Assembly (NCBI GenBank): GCA_015265235.1
Contig: JABZYJ010000059.1
Span: 1 to 11,622, forward strand
Length of the DNA stretch: 11,622 nucleotides
Origin: Selenomonas sp.
GTDB taxonomy: Bacteria > Bacillota > Negativicutes > Selenomonadales > Selenomonadaceae
Reading direction: 5' to 3'
Shown: positions 1 through 6,673 of the stretch, in pieces
Position numbering within the stretch: the first letter of the stretch is position 1
How the letters are laid out: the number at the start of each line of letters is the position of its first letter
Translations under genes and position numbers: made by a program
Notes under the pieces: model-generated
What the model was told of the DNA's origin: nothing
Databases searched by the model: none
The model's input: the letters and a program-made list of their open reading frames with translations, nothing else

Positions 1-274
1 GAACGGAACCGGCCGGTGTCTCGATCACCATAAACTCTCCGTCCGTACGTGTAGAAGATGAGGAACGCGAAAACACCGCAAAGAAGAACTTTAGGCTGAA
101 CAGAAAATACACCGCACAGCCTGCAAGAAGTTCCTGACGAGACAGTGCATAGCGAACTTCATTCAACCAGATACTCTCCGGCAGGATACGCAGTGCCGCC
201 GCTGCGACGGCAACAGCGAGTGCCATGCCGAGAATCGCATACGGCAGGAGGAGCAGACGGTTAAGAATCCCCAT
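1..274 (-). CDS. amaP: Alkaline shock response membrane anchor protein AmaP (partial, 3' end beyond the window)
   Basis: The first 91 residues are visible; the rest lies beyond the left edge. The protein starts MGILNRLLLLPY and has a hydrophobic segment at about residues 6-30 and a second at about 50-66, followed by a polar serine-rich stretch. This two-helix N-terminus, directly downstream of an Asp23/Gls24 gene, is the usual arrangement of AmaP, the membrane anchor that localises Asp23 in Gram-positive bacteria. The ATG at 274-272 is preceded by a G-rich possible Shine-Dalgarno about 9 nt upstream, and the gene begins 22 nt after the Asp23 stop, so the two are probably cotranscribed. The assignment rests on context and hydrophobicity more than on a catalytic motif, as AmaP has none. 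Confidence 0.75.
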   Translation of the reverse strand, partial: MGILNRLLLLPYAILGMALAVAVAAAALRILPESIWLNEVRYALSRQELLAGCAVYFLFSLKFFFAVFSRSSSSTRTDGEFMVIETPAGSV

Positions 275-296
275 GGTTCATAGCCCCCGACTGCAC

Positions 297-698
297 TTAG
301 TGTACACGCGACTCCTCGACCTTCGGCTCCTCCTCAGGGAATCCAACGCCCTGCACATGCACGTTCACCTCGACCACAGACAGCCCCGTCATGGTCTCAA
401 TGGCGCGCTTGACATTCTCCTGTGCCGCAAGGGCAACCTCAGGAATGCGGATGCCATATTTGACGATGATGTAGAGATCGACCGCAGCCTCTTTCTCACC
501 GACTTCGACCTTGACCCCCTTGGAGAAATTCTTACGTCCCAAGATCTCAGCGATGCCGCCGGCGATACCGCCGCTCATGCCCGCAATTCCATCGACTTCC
601 GTCGTGGCAAGCCCCGCGATAATGCTGACGACCTCATCGGCGACACGAATCGTCCCAAGACCTGTTTCCTTCTTTACAACATCCTTCTCATTGTCCAT
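297..698 (-). CDS. Asp23/Gls24 family envelope stress response protein
   Basis: A 133-residue protein of the Asp23/Gls24 (DUF322) family. Family hallmarks are the early 'IRVADEVVSIIAGLATTEVDGI' type segment (about residues 17-38), a Gly/Ala-rich patch (39-50), then a beta-rich part with 'VDLYIIVKYG' and the closing 'VEVNVHVQGV' (about 109-118). The acidic tail is typical. Members form a membrane-associated layer under the cytoplasmic membrane and respond to envelope or alkaline stress; AmaP tethers Asp23. The gene is 32 nt downstream of efp and is followed by amaP. I chose the ATG at 698 because a GGAGGG ribosome binding site sits 7 nt before it; a TTG at 713 and an ATG at 704 are in frame but lie within or too near that site. 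Confidence 0.9.
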   Translation of the reverse strand: MDNEKDVVKKETGLGTIRVADEVVSIIAGLATTEVDGIAGMSGGIAGGIAEILGRKNFSKGVKVEVGEKEAAVDLYIIVKYGIRIPEVALAAQENVKRAIETMTGLSVVEVNVHVQGVGFPEEEPKVEESRVH

Positions 699-705
699 GT
701 TCATA

Positions 706-711
706 CCCTCC
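706..711 (-). promoter_or_regulatory. Ribosome binding site that sets the Asp23 start
   Basis: GGAGGG on the minus strand lies 7 nt before the ATG at 698 but only 1 nt before the in-frame ATG at 704, and it overlaps the in-frame TTG at 713. This favours the shorter 133-residue protein. Confidence 0.7.
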
Positions 712-730
712 AAATTTAATATGATTATAC

Positions 731-1288
731 TCAGGCGCGCTCGATGTAGTTGCCCGTGCGCGTATCAATGCGCAGGACATCTCCCTCGTTGATAAAGAGG
801 GGCACGCGCACCTCATAGCCAGTCTCGACCTTTGCCATCTTCGTCGCGCCCGTCGCCGTATTTCCCTTGACACTCGGCTCGCACTCGACGACCTTCAGAT
901 TGACGGAGTTCGGCAGCTGGATGCCGATGATGCGCCCCTTGAACTGCTGCACCGCCACCTCCATGTTCTCCATGAGGTAGTTCAGCGCATCGCCCAACTG
1001 CTCACGCGTCAGTTCCGTCTGCTCATAGGTCTCCGTGTTCATGAACGTATAGACGCCGTCCGCCTCATAGAGGTACTGCATGGTATGCGTCTCGAGATGC
1101 GCCGCAGGCATCTTCTCGTTCGGGTTGAACGTTCGCTCCACCACGGCACCGGTCTCGACGTTCTTGATCTTCGTACGGACGAACGCGGCACCCTTTCCCG
1201 GTTTCACGTGCTGAAAATCAACAATCTGCCAGACGCCCCCATCGTACTCAATGGTCAGGCCTGTGCGGAAATCGGTGCTGTTAATCAT
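731..1288 (-). CDS. efp: Elongation factor P
   Basis: A 185-residue, full-length EF-P, which binds between the P and E sites of the ribosome and relieves stalling at polyproline. The N-terminal KOW-like domain carries the loop HVKPGKGAAFVR with the modifiable lysine at Lys32, the position modified in Bacillus (Lys, not the Arg type of Pseudomonas). Two OB domains follow, ending in the C-terminal signature GDVLRIDTRTGNYIERA. The ATG at 1288 has a GGAGGA site about 9 nt upstream. It lies 48 nt downstream of the Xaa-Pro peptidase gene and has a clear promoter of its own in that gap. The order aroQ-peptidase-efp is conserved in Firmicutes. No modification enzyme gene is visible in the window. Confidence 0.97.
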   Translation of the reverse strand: MINSTDFRTGLTIEYDGGVWQIVDFQHVKPGKGAAFVRTKIKNVETGAVVERTFNPNEKMPAAHLETHTMQYLYEADGVYTFMNTETYEQTELTREQLGDALNYLMENMEVAVQQFKGRIIGIQLPNSVNLKVVECEPSVKGNTATGATKMAKVETGYEVRVPLFINEGDVLRIDTRTGNYIERA

Positions 1289-1324
1289 ATTGTTCGTTCC
1301 TCCATATCTGTTATACCTTTACAC

Positions 1325-1353
1325 ATTATAGCGGGTTTATATACATATTTCAA
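1325..1353 (-). promoter_or_regulatory. Sigma-A type promoter for efp
   Basis: Minus-strand TTGAAA (1353-1348), a 17-nt spacer and a perfect TATAAT (1330-1325). The -35 and part of the spacer overlap the last codons of the Xaa-Pro peptidase gene. The predicted transcript start near 1318 leaves a short leader of about 30 nt before efp. It would let efp, Asp23 and amaP be expressed independently of the upstream genes. Confidence 0.8.
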
Positions 1354-2414
1354 TAAATTCTTTTGGCGCGTGCGTCAGCGGCTCCGCTCCGTCATGCGTG
1401 ATGAGCACCGTATCCTCGATGCGGATTCCGCCCCAGCCCGGAATATAGATTCCCGGCTCATCGGTAATCAGCATATTCTCCTGCAGTGCGACAGGACAGG
1501 ACTTCGAAAGGCGCGGCTCCTCGTGAATCTCAAGCCCAAGGCTATGTCCAAGCCCATGTCCGAAATACTGTACAAGATTCTTCTCAGCGAGAGCATCGCG
1601 TGCCACGCGGTCTGCCTCGATCCCTGTGACCCCGGGATGCAGTGCCGCGAGTGCACGCTCCTGCGCCGCGAGCACGGCATCATAGCGCTCGCGCTGATGC
1701 GCGTCTGCCCGTCCGACACAGATGGTCCGCGTGATGTCCGAGCAGTAGCCCTCATAGACCGCGCCGAAGTCCATCGTCACGAGCTCGCCACGCGCGATCT
1801 CCTTCGTACTTGCCACGCCGTGCGGCAGACTGCCCCGCACCCCCGAGGCGACAATCGTCGTAAAGGCAGGGCGCTCCGAGCCCTCACGCCGCATGAAGTA
1901 CTCCATCTCAGCAGCCACCTCGCACTCCGTCATGCCGGGGCGAATGACGGTGATGATGTGCGCGAATGCTGCATCGGCAATCGCACAGGCACGGCGAATG
2001 GAAGCGATCTCATCCGCATCCTTGAACCATGCGCAGTGCATCGAGAGAGAGCGACGTGTCAAAGGAGATCTCTCCCAGCATAGGCTTCAGCTGTTCATAC
2101 CGATCACAGGTCAGTGCGCCGCCCTCAAAGCCAAGCGCGAGAATCTCAAGCTCCTGCGCCGCCTCTGCAATCCTTTTGCTCAGTCCCTCATGCTGTTCGA
2201 CGACATCATAGCTTGGTGCCTGCAGCTGCGCCTGCTCCGTATAGCGATTGTCTGTCATGAGAAGAAGCCGCTCGGGGGTTATGAGAAGTGCCGTGGAGTC
2301 GCCGCGAAAGCCGCTAAAATAATGGACACTCTCCTCTTTCGTGACAAGCACACCGTCCAGAACCTTCTCTGCCATGAGCGCACGCAGACGCGCGACTCGT
2401 CTCTCAATCTCCAT
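1337..2414 (-). pseudogene. Xaa-Pro aminopeptidase (M24B) gene, split by a one-base frameshift
   Basis: Two frames together encode one normal-length (about 358 residue) aminopeptidase P family protein. Codons 2414-2025 give the creatinase-type N-terminal domain, starting MEIERRVARLRALM and reaching ...LDALRMV; this frame then reads QGCG and stops at 2010. Codons 2023-1337 in the other frame continue with KDADEIASIRRACAIADAAF, the usual start of the M24 pita-bread domain. Skipping one base at 2024 restores the family sequence exactly. In the joined protein the five metal ligands are all present: Asp215, Asp226, His290, Glu319 and Glu333, plus His198. The 5' end overlaps the aroQ stop by 11 nt and has GGAGGG 5 nt before the ATG. 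The enzyme would remove N-terminal residues preceding proline. It is a mutation, a sequencing error or (less likely) recoding; the catalytic half is otherwise undamaged. Confidence 0.88.
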
Positions 2415-2853
2415 TGTATCCCTCCATGCGGCAGATAATTGCCTCAAGTGCCGCCATGTAGCTCTCCGCCCCCAGCCCTGCAACCTGCCCCCAAGCGACC
2501 GGCGCAATCACCGAGTGATGCCGGAACTCCTCGCGCTGATGGATGTTCGAGAGATGAACCTCGATAACGGGAACCTCAGCGGCAGAAATGGCGTCGCGGA
2601 TGGCAATACTGTAATGCGTAAAGGCAGCGGCATTCAGGATAATGTAGTCCGTGTTCCCGCGTGCTGCCTGAATGGCATCCACCAAGACACCCTCGTGATT
2701 CGACTGCAGAAATGTGATTGCAAGGCCTGCACGCTCCGCGCGGCGGCGCAGGCGTTCGTTGATGTCGGCGAGTGTCAGCGCGCCGTAAATCTCAGGCTCA
2801 CGCGTCCCGAGCATATTGAGATTCGGCCCATTCAACACCAATATTTTTCCCAT
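2404..2853 (-). CDS. aroQ: 3-dehydroquinate dehydratase, type II
   Basis: A 149-residue type II dehydroquinase, the third step of the shikimate pathway (3-dehydroquinate to 3-dehydroshikimate), normally a cytosolic dodecamer. The opening KILVLNGPNLNMLGTREPEIYG is diagnostic, with the active-loop Arg18 and catalytic Tyr23. The substrate pocket is seen as LNAAAFTHYS (Asn74, His80), EVHLSN (Glu98, catalytic His100) and FRHHS (Arg111). Two adjacent ATGs exist at 2856 and 2853; GAGGAG lies 1 nt before the first and 4 nt before the second, so I prefer 2853, though 2856 is possible. It starts 9 nt after the acylphosphatase stop and overlaps the peptidase gene at its 3' end. Confidence 0.96.
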   Translation of the reverse strand: MGKILVLNGPNLNMLGTREPEIYGALTLADINERLRRRAERAGLAITFLQSNHEGVLVDAIQAARGNTDYIILNAAAFTHYSIAIRDAISAAEVPVIEVHLSNIHQREEFRHHSVIAPVAWGQVAGLGAESYMAALEAIICRMEGYNGD

Positions 2854-2862
2854 CATACTCCT

Positions 2863-3144
2863 CTAATAGCGCACGTCAAAGCTGCGCTCCCCCTCAAGCA
2901 GAGCGCGTTCCTCGACCGTGAGATGATTCACGTGGATAAACATATTTCCTGCACGCATGGCGTCAAATGCCGCGTCGACGGCATCCGCTGTGCCCTGCAG
3001 CTCCATTGTCACCGTGCCGTCCGACATATTCTTGACCCAACCCGTGATGTCACGCATCACCGCCTGCTGGCGGACAAACATACGAAAGCCCACGCCCTGC
3101 ACGCGCCCTTCGGCACACGCAAAGCGGCGAATCACCGTGCTCAT
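2863..3144 (-). CDS. Acylphosphatase
   Basis: A 93-residue protein of the usual acylphosphatase length, hydrolysing acyl-phosphate bonds. The first signature, GRVQGVGFR, carries the phosphate-binding loop and catalytic Arg21; the second, GWVKNMSDGTV, carries catalytic Asn39. The start at 3144 forms an ATGA overlap with the stop of the U32 gene, with an AAGGGAG stretch about 8-14 nt upstream; longer upstream extensions in this frame would lie inside the U32 gene and lack family similarity. The overlap implies translational coupling with the U32 gene. Confidence 0.95.
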   Translation of the reverse strand: MSTVIRRFACAEGRVQGVGFRMFVRQQAVMRDITGWVKNMSDGTVTMELQGTADAVDAAFDAMRAGNMFIHVNHLTVEERALLEGERSFDVRY

Positions 3145-4382
3145 AACCCATCTCCCTTTTTCATTGGCACATCGCGGCGCAGGATGCTGTATGGCTCTGC
3201 CGGGTGCACCAGCCGAATGCGCACAATCTGCTGCGGGTGCGGTGCAGCGTCGATCGGCGTCCCCTCCGCATCCCACATGGCATCGAGAATTTGGCGAAAG
3301 GACATCCCCTTCGGCTGAAAGATCTCAATCTCCTGTCCGACGCGCATGTGATTGCGCTGCTCCACCTCTGCCAGCCCCGTCGCAGCATCATAGGCACGCA
3401 CCAGCCCGACGAACTCCGAGGTCTGCTCATAGGACGAAGATCCATAGATCTGATCCTCCGCCGTCGTCTTTCCGAAGAAAAAACCCGTCGTGTACGCACG
3501 GTGGGACACCTTATTCAGTTCCTCCAGCCACGATGGTTCGACATGGTAGGGCTGCTCCGACAGGCAGGCATCCAGCGCCGTGCGATACGCCTTCACAACG
3601 CTCGCCACATAGTGAACGCTCTTCATGCGTCCCTCGATCTTCAGACTGTCCACGCCGCATGCGATGACCTCGTCCAGATACGGGAGCAGGCACAGATCCT
3701 TCGAGTTCATGATATAGGTACCGCGCTCATCCTCGGCGATGGGATAGTACGCTCCGGGACGGGATTCCTCGACCAGTGCATACTTCCATCGACAGGACTG
3801 GGCACAGCTTCCGCGGTTCGCATCGCGCCCCGTAAAGTAACTGCTGAGCAGACATCGTCCGGAATAGGAGATACACATCGCACCGTGCACGAACAGCTCC
3901 AGCTCCACGTCCGTCACCCGCCGAATCTCCTGTATCTCCGCCGCCGAGAGCTCACGTGCGAGCACGACGCGCGCCGCGCCAAGCTCCTGCCACGCGCGCA
4001 CCGTGCGCCAGTTGACATTGTTCGCCTGTGTGCTGACATGGATGGGAAGTCCGGGTGCCGCCTCGCGTGCACACATAAAGACACCGAGGTCGGCAACGAG
4101 GACAGCGTCTGCCCCTGCCTCCTTAAGAAAGCGCAGATAGTCCGGCAGTGACACCAGATCCTCATTGTGCGGGAACACATTGACCGTCACATAGATCTTC
4201 TTTCCCATCCCATGAGCAAGGCGAACGGCCGCCGCAATCTCGTCCTCTGTAAAGTTCCCGCCAAAGGCACGCAGGCCGAACTGCCGTCCGCCGAGATACG
4301 CCGCATCCGCACCATAGCGGAGCGCCGCCGCCAGCTTCTCCATCGTCCCCGCGGGAGCAAGGAGCTCAGGTCTGCGCGTCAT
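3141..4382 (-). CDS. U32 peptidase-family protein, probable RNA hydroxylation factor (TrhP/RlhA type)
   Basis: A 413-residue member of the U32 family. The N-terminal half begins ELLAPAG and has a TIM-barrel-like pattern; the U32 signature ELFVHGAMCISYSGRCLLS is at about residues 162-180. Cysteines 170, 177, 193, 197 and 231 are candidates for the iron-sulfur ligands known in this family. Although named peptidases, close homologues (E. coli TrhP and RlhA; B. subtilis YrrN/YrrO) are needed for hydroxylation of tRNA uridine 34 or of 23S rRNA C2501, using prephenate-derived chemistry. The length and the position next to mltG match B. subtilis yrrO, so tRNA modification is the likelier role. It starts 18 nt after mltG, with a weak AAGGTG site, and ends in an ATGA overlap with the acylphosphatase gene. 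Confidence 0.9.
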   Translation of the reverse strand: MTRRPELLAPAGTMEKLAAALRYGADAAYLGGRQFGLRAFGGNFTEDEIAAAVRLAHGMGKKIYVTVNVFPHNEDLVSLPDYLRFLKEAGADAVLVADLGVFMCAREAAPGLPIHVSTQANNVNWRTVRAWQELGAARVVLARELSAAEIQEIRRVTDVELELFVHGAMCISYSGRCLLSSYFTGRDANRGSCAQSCRWKYALVEESRPGAYYPIAEDERGTYIMNSKDLCLLPYLDEVIACGVDSLKIEGRMKSVHYVASVVKAYRTALDACLSEQPYHVEPSWLEELNKVSHRAYTTGFFFGKTTAEDQIYGSSSYEQTSEFVGLVRAYDAATGLAEVEQRNHMRVGQEIEIFQPKGMSFRQILDAMWDAEGTPIDAAPHPQQIVRIRLVHPAEPYSILRRDVPMKKGDGL

Positions 4383-4400
4383 CGGAGCACCTTCACTGCA

Positions 4401-5504
4401 TCAGCGCACCTGATCGACAAGGGCGAGGTGATCCGCATAATTCGTTGCATAGTAATTCTTTCCATTCCGATCCGCCACGAAATACAGATAGTTCGTATGT
4501 GCGGGATGCAGCACGGCCATCAGCGACGCTGTACCGGGGCTTGCGATCGGCCCCGGCGGCAGGCCGACATTCTGATAGGTATTATAGGGCGACGCGACTT
4601 CCGTGTCGCTGTAGAGGAGATCCTCCTTCGGCTCATCGAGCAGATACTGTACCGTCGGGTCGGCCTGCAGCGGCATACCGAGGCGCAGGCGCTTCAAAAA
4701 GATCTGCGCGATGATCGGGCGATCCTCATCATGATACGCCTCCTTCTCCACGAGGGATGCGAGCGTTACGAGTTCATAGATCGAGAGGTGCATCTCCTTG
4801 GCGCGGTCGCGCATCTCCTTCGTCAGGCGATGATCGAAATTCTCTGCCATCATCGTCATGATCGAGTCGACATCGAACGAATCGCTCAGCTCATAGGTGT
4901 CGGGGAAAAGGAACCCCTCTGCCGCATAACGCACATTCTCATGCTGCTCTATATAGGGATAGGGGCGAAATGTCTTGGCGCGCTCCATAAAGTCATCCGC
5001 GCGCACGAGCCCTTCCTTTTCCAGCCGCTCGGCGATCTCCTTCACGCCGAACCCCTCGGGAATCACGAAGCGGATCGTGACGGTATTGCCATAGACGAGT
5101 TTTTCCAGCGCATCACGCGGCGTCATCCCGGTCTGCATGGCGAACGTACCGGTCTTGACCTTGTTTTCAAGTCCGTTCAGCTTCGCCGTCCACCAGAACT
5201 TCATCTCGCTGTCGATCACACCGCGTTCATGCAGTTCCTTGCCGATGCTGCTGACACTCATTCCGGGGCGCACGGTAAAGTACACAGGCGTCCCCTCATT
5301 GGTGGGCGAGGCGGACGGCGACGCGATCAAAAGCGCAAAAACAAGGAAGAGGAGGGCGACCGCAGCCGCCCCGCCAAATATCATTTTCTTTTGCTTTGGG
5401 GTTCCCTTTCCGCGGTAAACCGCCCGCAGAGCCTCCTGCCATTCGGCGTGCTCCAGAAAGTCGCGTGTCTTCTGCCACAACTCCTGCAATGACTCCCGCA
5501 ACAA
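4401..5504 (-). CDS. mltG: Endolytic murein transglycosylase MltG
   Basis: A 367-residue YceG/MltG protein. A short cytoplasmic N-terminus with basic residues (31-40) precedes one membrane helix at about 41-61. Next comes a LysM-like domain (YFTVRPGMSVSSIGKEL, about 75-91), then the catalytic domain with EGFLFPDTYEL (196-206) and ASLVEKEA (249-256). That last motif holds the conserved catalytic glutamate. LQADPTVQY and GLPPGPIASPG are further family hallmarks. The enzyme cuts nascent glycan strands at the membrane and sets their length. The start is TTG at 5504, with GAGAGGA 6 nt upstream; the nearby ATG at 5511 is out of frame. A 96-nt gap separates it from the DUF1292 gene; I see no promoter there. 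Confidence 0.95.
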   Translation of the reverse strand: MLRESLQELWQKTRDFLEHAEWQEALRAVYRGKGTPKQKKMIFGGAAAVALLFLVFALLIASPSASPTNEGTPVYFTVRPGMSVSSIGKELHERGVIDSEMKFWWTAKLNGLENKVKTGTFAMQTGMTPRDALEKLVYGNTVTIRFVIPEGFGVKEIAERLEKEGLVRADDFMERAKTFRPYPYIEQHENVRYAAEGFLFPDTYELSDSFDVDSIMTMMAENFDHRLTKEMRDRAKEMHLSIYELVTLASLVEKEAYHDEDRPIIAQIFLKRLRLGMPLQADPTVQYLLDEPKEDLLYSDTEVASPYNTYQNVGLPPGPIASPGTASLMAVLHPAHTNYLYFVADRNGKNYYATNYADHLALVDQVR

Positions 5505-5510
5505 AATCCA

Positions 5511-5517
5511 TCCTCTC
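5511..5517 (-). promoter_or_regulatory. Ribosome binding site for the mltG TTG start
   Basis: GAGAGGA on the minus strand ends 6 nt before TTG at 5504. The adjacent ATG at 5511-5509 overlaps it and opens a different frame of only 71 codons, so the TTG is the better start. Confidence 0.6.
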
Positions 5518-5600
5518 TTGTCTCAGTGTCGTAGGCCCGCGCAGTCTCCTGCTCCACAGAACATCATGGTCCGCTGATGCGGCGGCGATCTGCGATCCTC

Positions 5601-5906
5601 TTATTCTTCCTCCTGCTCTGCAAGACGCTCATAGGCGCGGCAGACCGCCTCGAACTCCTCGTCCGTCGGATCTGTGTAGATGTCCTCGCCGCTCTCATCC
5701 ACGATGATCTTGGCAATCGTCGCCTCGTCCTCATCATCACTGTCTTCAAGGGCTCCATCTGCATCCATGTGGAGTGCTACGAGCACGGCAAATCGCTCCG
5801 TTCCGAGCGGCACGATCATCTCCTCGCGGTAATAGTGCTCTACTCCCTCCTCATCGGAGATAACGACAATAACGTCCTCGTCGTGAAGTTCTTCCTGCTC
5901 AGTCAT
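5601..5906 (-). CDS. DUF1292 domain protein (YrzB family)
   Basis: A very acidic 101-residue protein with the DUF1292 pattern: an acidic N-terminus, DEDVIVVISDEEGVEHYYREE, a strand pattern containing ERFAVLVAL (about residues 37-45), an acidic linker, then EATIAKIIVDESGEDIYTDP and a C-terminal helix. No catalytic motif is visible and the family's molecular role is not known. Its position between ruvX and mltG matches B. subtilis yrzB. I chose the ATG at 5906 because AAGGAG sits 8 nt upstream; an ATG at 5966 in frame adds a stretch without family similarity that lies over a strong inverted repeat. The ribosome binding site can be folded into a hairpin. Confidence 0.88.
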   Translation of the reverse strand: MTEQEELHDEDVIVVISDEEGVEHYYREEMIVPLGTERFAVLVALHMDADGALEDSDDEDEATIAKIIVDESGEDIYTDPTDEEFEAVCRAYERLAEQEEE

Positions 5907-5913
5907 CTTCTCT

Positions 5914-5933
5914 GCTCCTTCAATCAAGGAAGC
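5914..5933 (-). promoter_or_regulatory. Hairpin covering the DUF1292 ribosome binding site
   Basis: In the minus-strand transcript UCCUU pairs with AAGGA around a GAUUG loop, and an outer GC/GC pair continues past a bulged U. The AAGGAG binding site of the DUF1292 gene (5920-5915) is inside the stem. This could limit translation; no experiment supports it. Confidence 0.4.
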
Positions 5934-5978
5934 ACGGATAAATTCAGTGCACGCCTCCCGGCGCATCTTTTATCCGTG
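5933..5978 (-). repeat. 10-bp inverted repeat over the ruvX stop codon
   Basis: CACGGATAAA (minus 5978-5969) is repeated inverted as TTTATCCGTG (minus 5942-5933), a perfect 10-bp arm. The 26-nt interior can form its own hairpin GCGCC/GGCGU around GGGA. The ruvX stop codon is inside the first arm. No U-tract of terminator type follows, so it is more likely an mRNA structure between cistrons than a terminator. Confidence 0.5.
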
Positions 5979-6401
5979 ATTTCCCATATTCTGTCGATCC
6001 AAAAATCCCTGTAAAATATAGACCGCCGCCATCTTATCGATCACCTTGCGGCGTTTTTTGCGTGAGACATCCCCGGCAATGAGCGCGCGCGAGGCAGCGA
6101 CAGTCGAGAGGCGCTCATCCCAGTAGTGTACCTCCGTCCCCGGAAAGAGCTCCTCCACCTCCGCCATAAAGGCACGTACAATGCTGCAGCGCTCGCCCTC
6201 ATCGCCGTTCATGTGCTTTGGCAGACCGGCCACGAGTGCATCGACCTCATACTCCTGCATGAGCTGTCCAAGGCGGGCAAGATCTGCCTCGAGTGTCGTG
6301 CGCCGCACGGTCTCAACGCCCTGCGCCGTCAACCCGAGAAGGTCACTGACCGCAATCCCGATCGTCGCATCACCGAGATCGAGTGACATATAGCGTTTCA
6401 T
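5970..6401 (-). CDS. ruvX: Holliday junction resolvase RuvX / pre-16S rRNA nuclease (YqgF)
   Basis: A 143-residue YqgF-family RNase H-fold nuclease of normal length. The first catalytic aspartate is Asp8 in MSLDLGDATIGIAVSD; the second acidic site is in HYWDERLSTVAA (Asp95/Glu96) and the third is Asp122 in VIDKMAAVYILQGFLD. In E. coli the family matures the 5' end of 16S rRNA and the B. subtilis gene is yrrK; a role in recombination has also been proposed. The ATG at 6401 overlaps the ireB stop (ATGA), with only a weak binding site, which suggests translational coupling. Neighbours ireB and DUF1292 are the conserved Firmicute partners. Confidence 0.95.
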   Translation of the reverse strand: MKRYMSLDLGDATIGIAVSDLLGLTAQGVETVRRTTLEADLARLGQLMQEYEVDALVAGLPKHMNGDEGERCSIVRAFMAEVEELFPGTEVHYWDERLSTVAASRALIAGDVSRKKRRKVIDKMAAVYILQGFLDRQNMGNHG

Positions 6402-6649
6402 TTCTCGTGTTCCAGATAGAAGCGCACGAGCTCATCGAGCAGATCGTCCCGCTCAAGGCTCCGTATCTTGCTCCGTGCATCGCGGTGACTCGTCACATAC
6501 GCGGGATCGCCGGACAGCAAATAGCCGACCAGCTGGTTGATCGGGTTATACCCTTTCTCCCGCATCGCCGCACTCACATCCCGTATGACGACATCTGCCT
6601 TTGGCTTATCCTCCCCGAAGGAGAACATCATGGTTTTCTGTTCGTCCAT
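6398..6649 (-). CDS. IreB/ReoM family regulatory phosphoprotein (UPF0297)
   Basis: An 83-residue protein matching the IreB/ReoM family over its full length: N-terminal EQKTMMFSFGED, then AMREKGYNPINQLVGYLLSGDPAYVTSH and the C-terminal LERDDLLDELVRFYLE. In Enterococcus (IreB) and Listeria (ReoM) the protein is phosphorylated at an N-terminal threonine by a PASTA Ser/Thr kinase; ReoM controls ClpCP degradation of MurA and hence peptidoglycan synthesis. Thr6 here aligns with that threonine (Listeria Thr7, from memory). GAGGTAAGG precedes the ATG at 6649. In many Firmicutes alaS is directly upstream; here a HAD phosphatase gene is there instead, 24 nt away. Confidence 0.95.
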   Translation of the reverse strand: MDEQKTMMFSFGEDKPKADVVIRDVSAAMREKGYNPINQLVGYLLSGDPAYVTSHRDARSKIRSLERDDLLDELVRFYLEHEK

Positions 6650-6673
6650 TACCTTACCTCACTATGGAAATAG

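Noticed and set aside
724..729. TATAAT between efp and Asp23 as a promoter
   Set aside because: A perfect -10 hexamer is present on the minus strand, but no sensible -35 lies 16-18 nt upstream and there is no TG extension, so cotranscription with efp is simpler.
2010..2030. Programmed +1 frameshift in the peptidase gene
   Set aside because: The shift would occur at GTT-CAA, with no stop or rare codon at the slip point; the stop is four codons later. It does not resemble the CTT-TGA site of RF2, and peptidases of this family are not known to be recoded.
5601..5966. Longer DUF1292 protein starting at 5966
   Set aside because: The added 20 residues fall within the inverted repeat next to ruvX, show no family similarity and lack a binding site, whereas the ATG at 5906 has AAGGAG at 8 nt.
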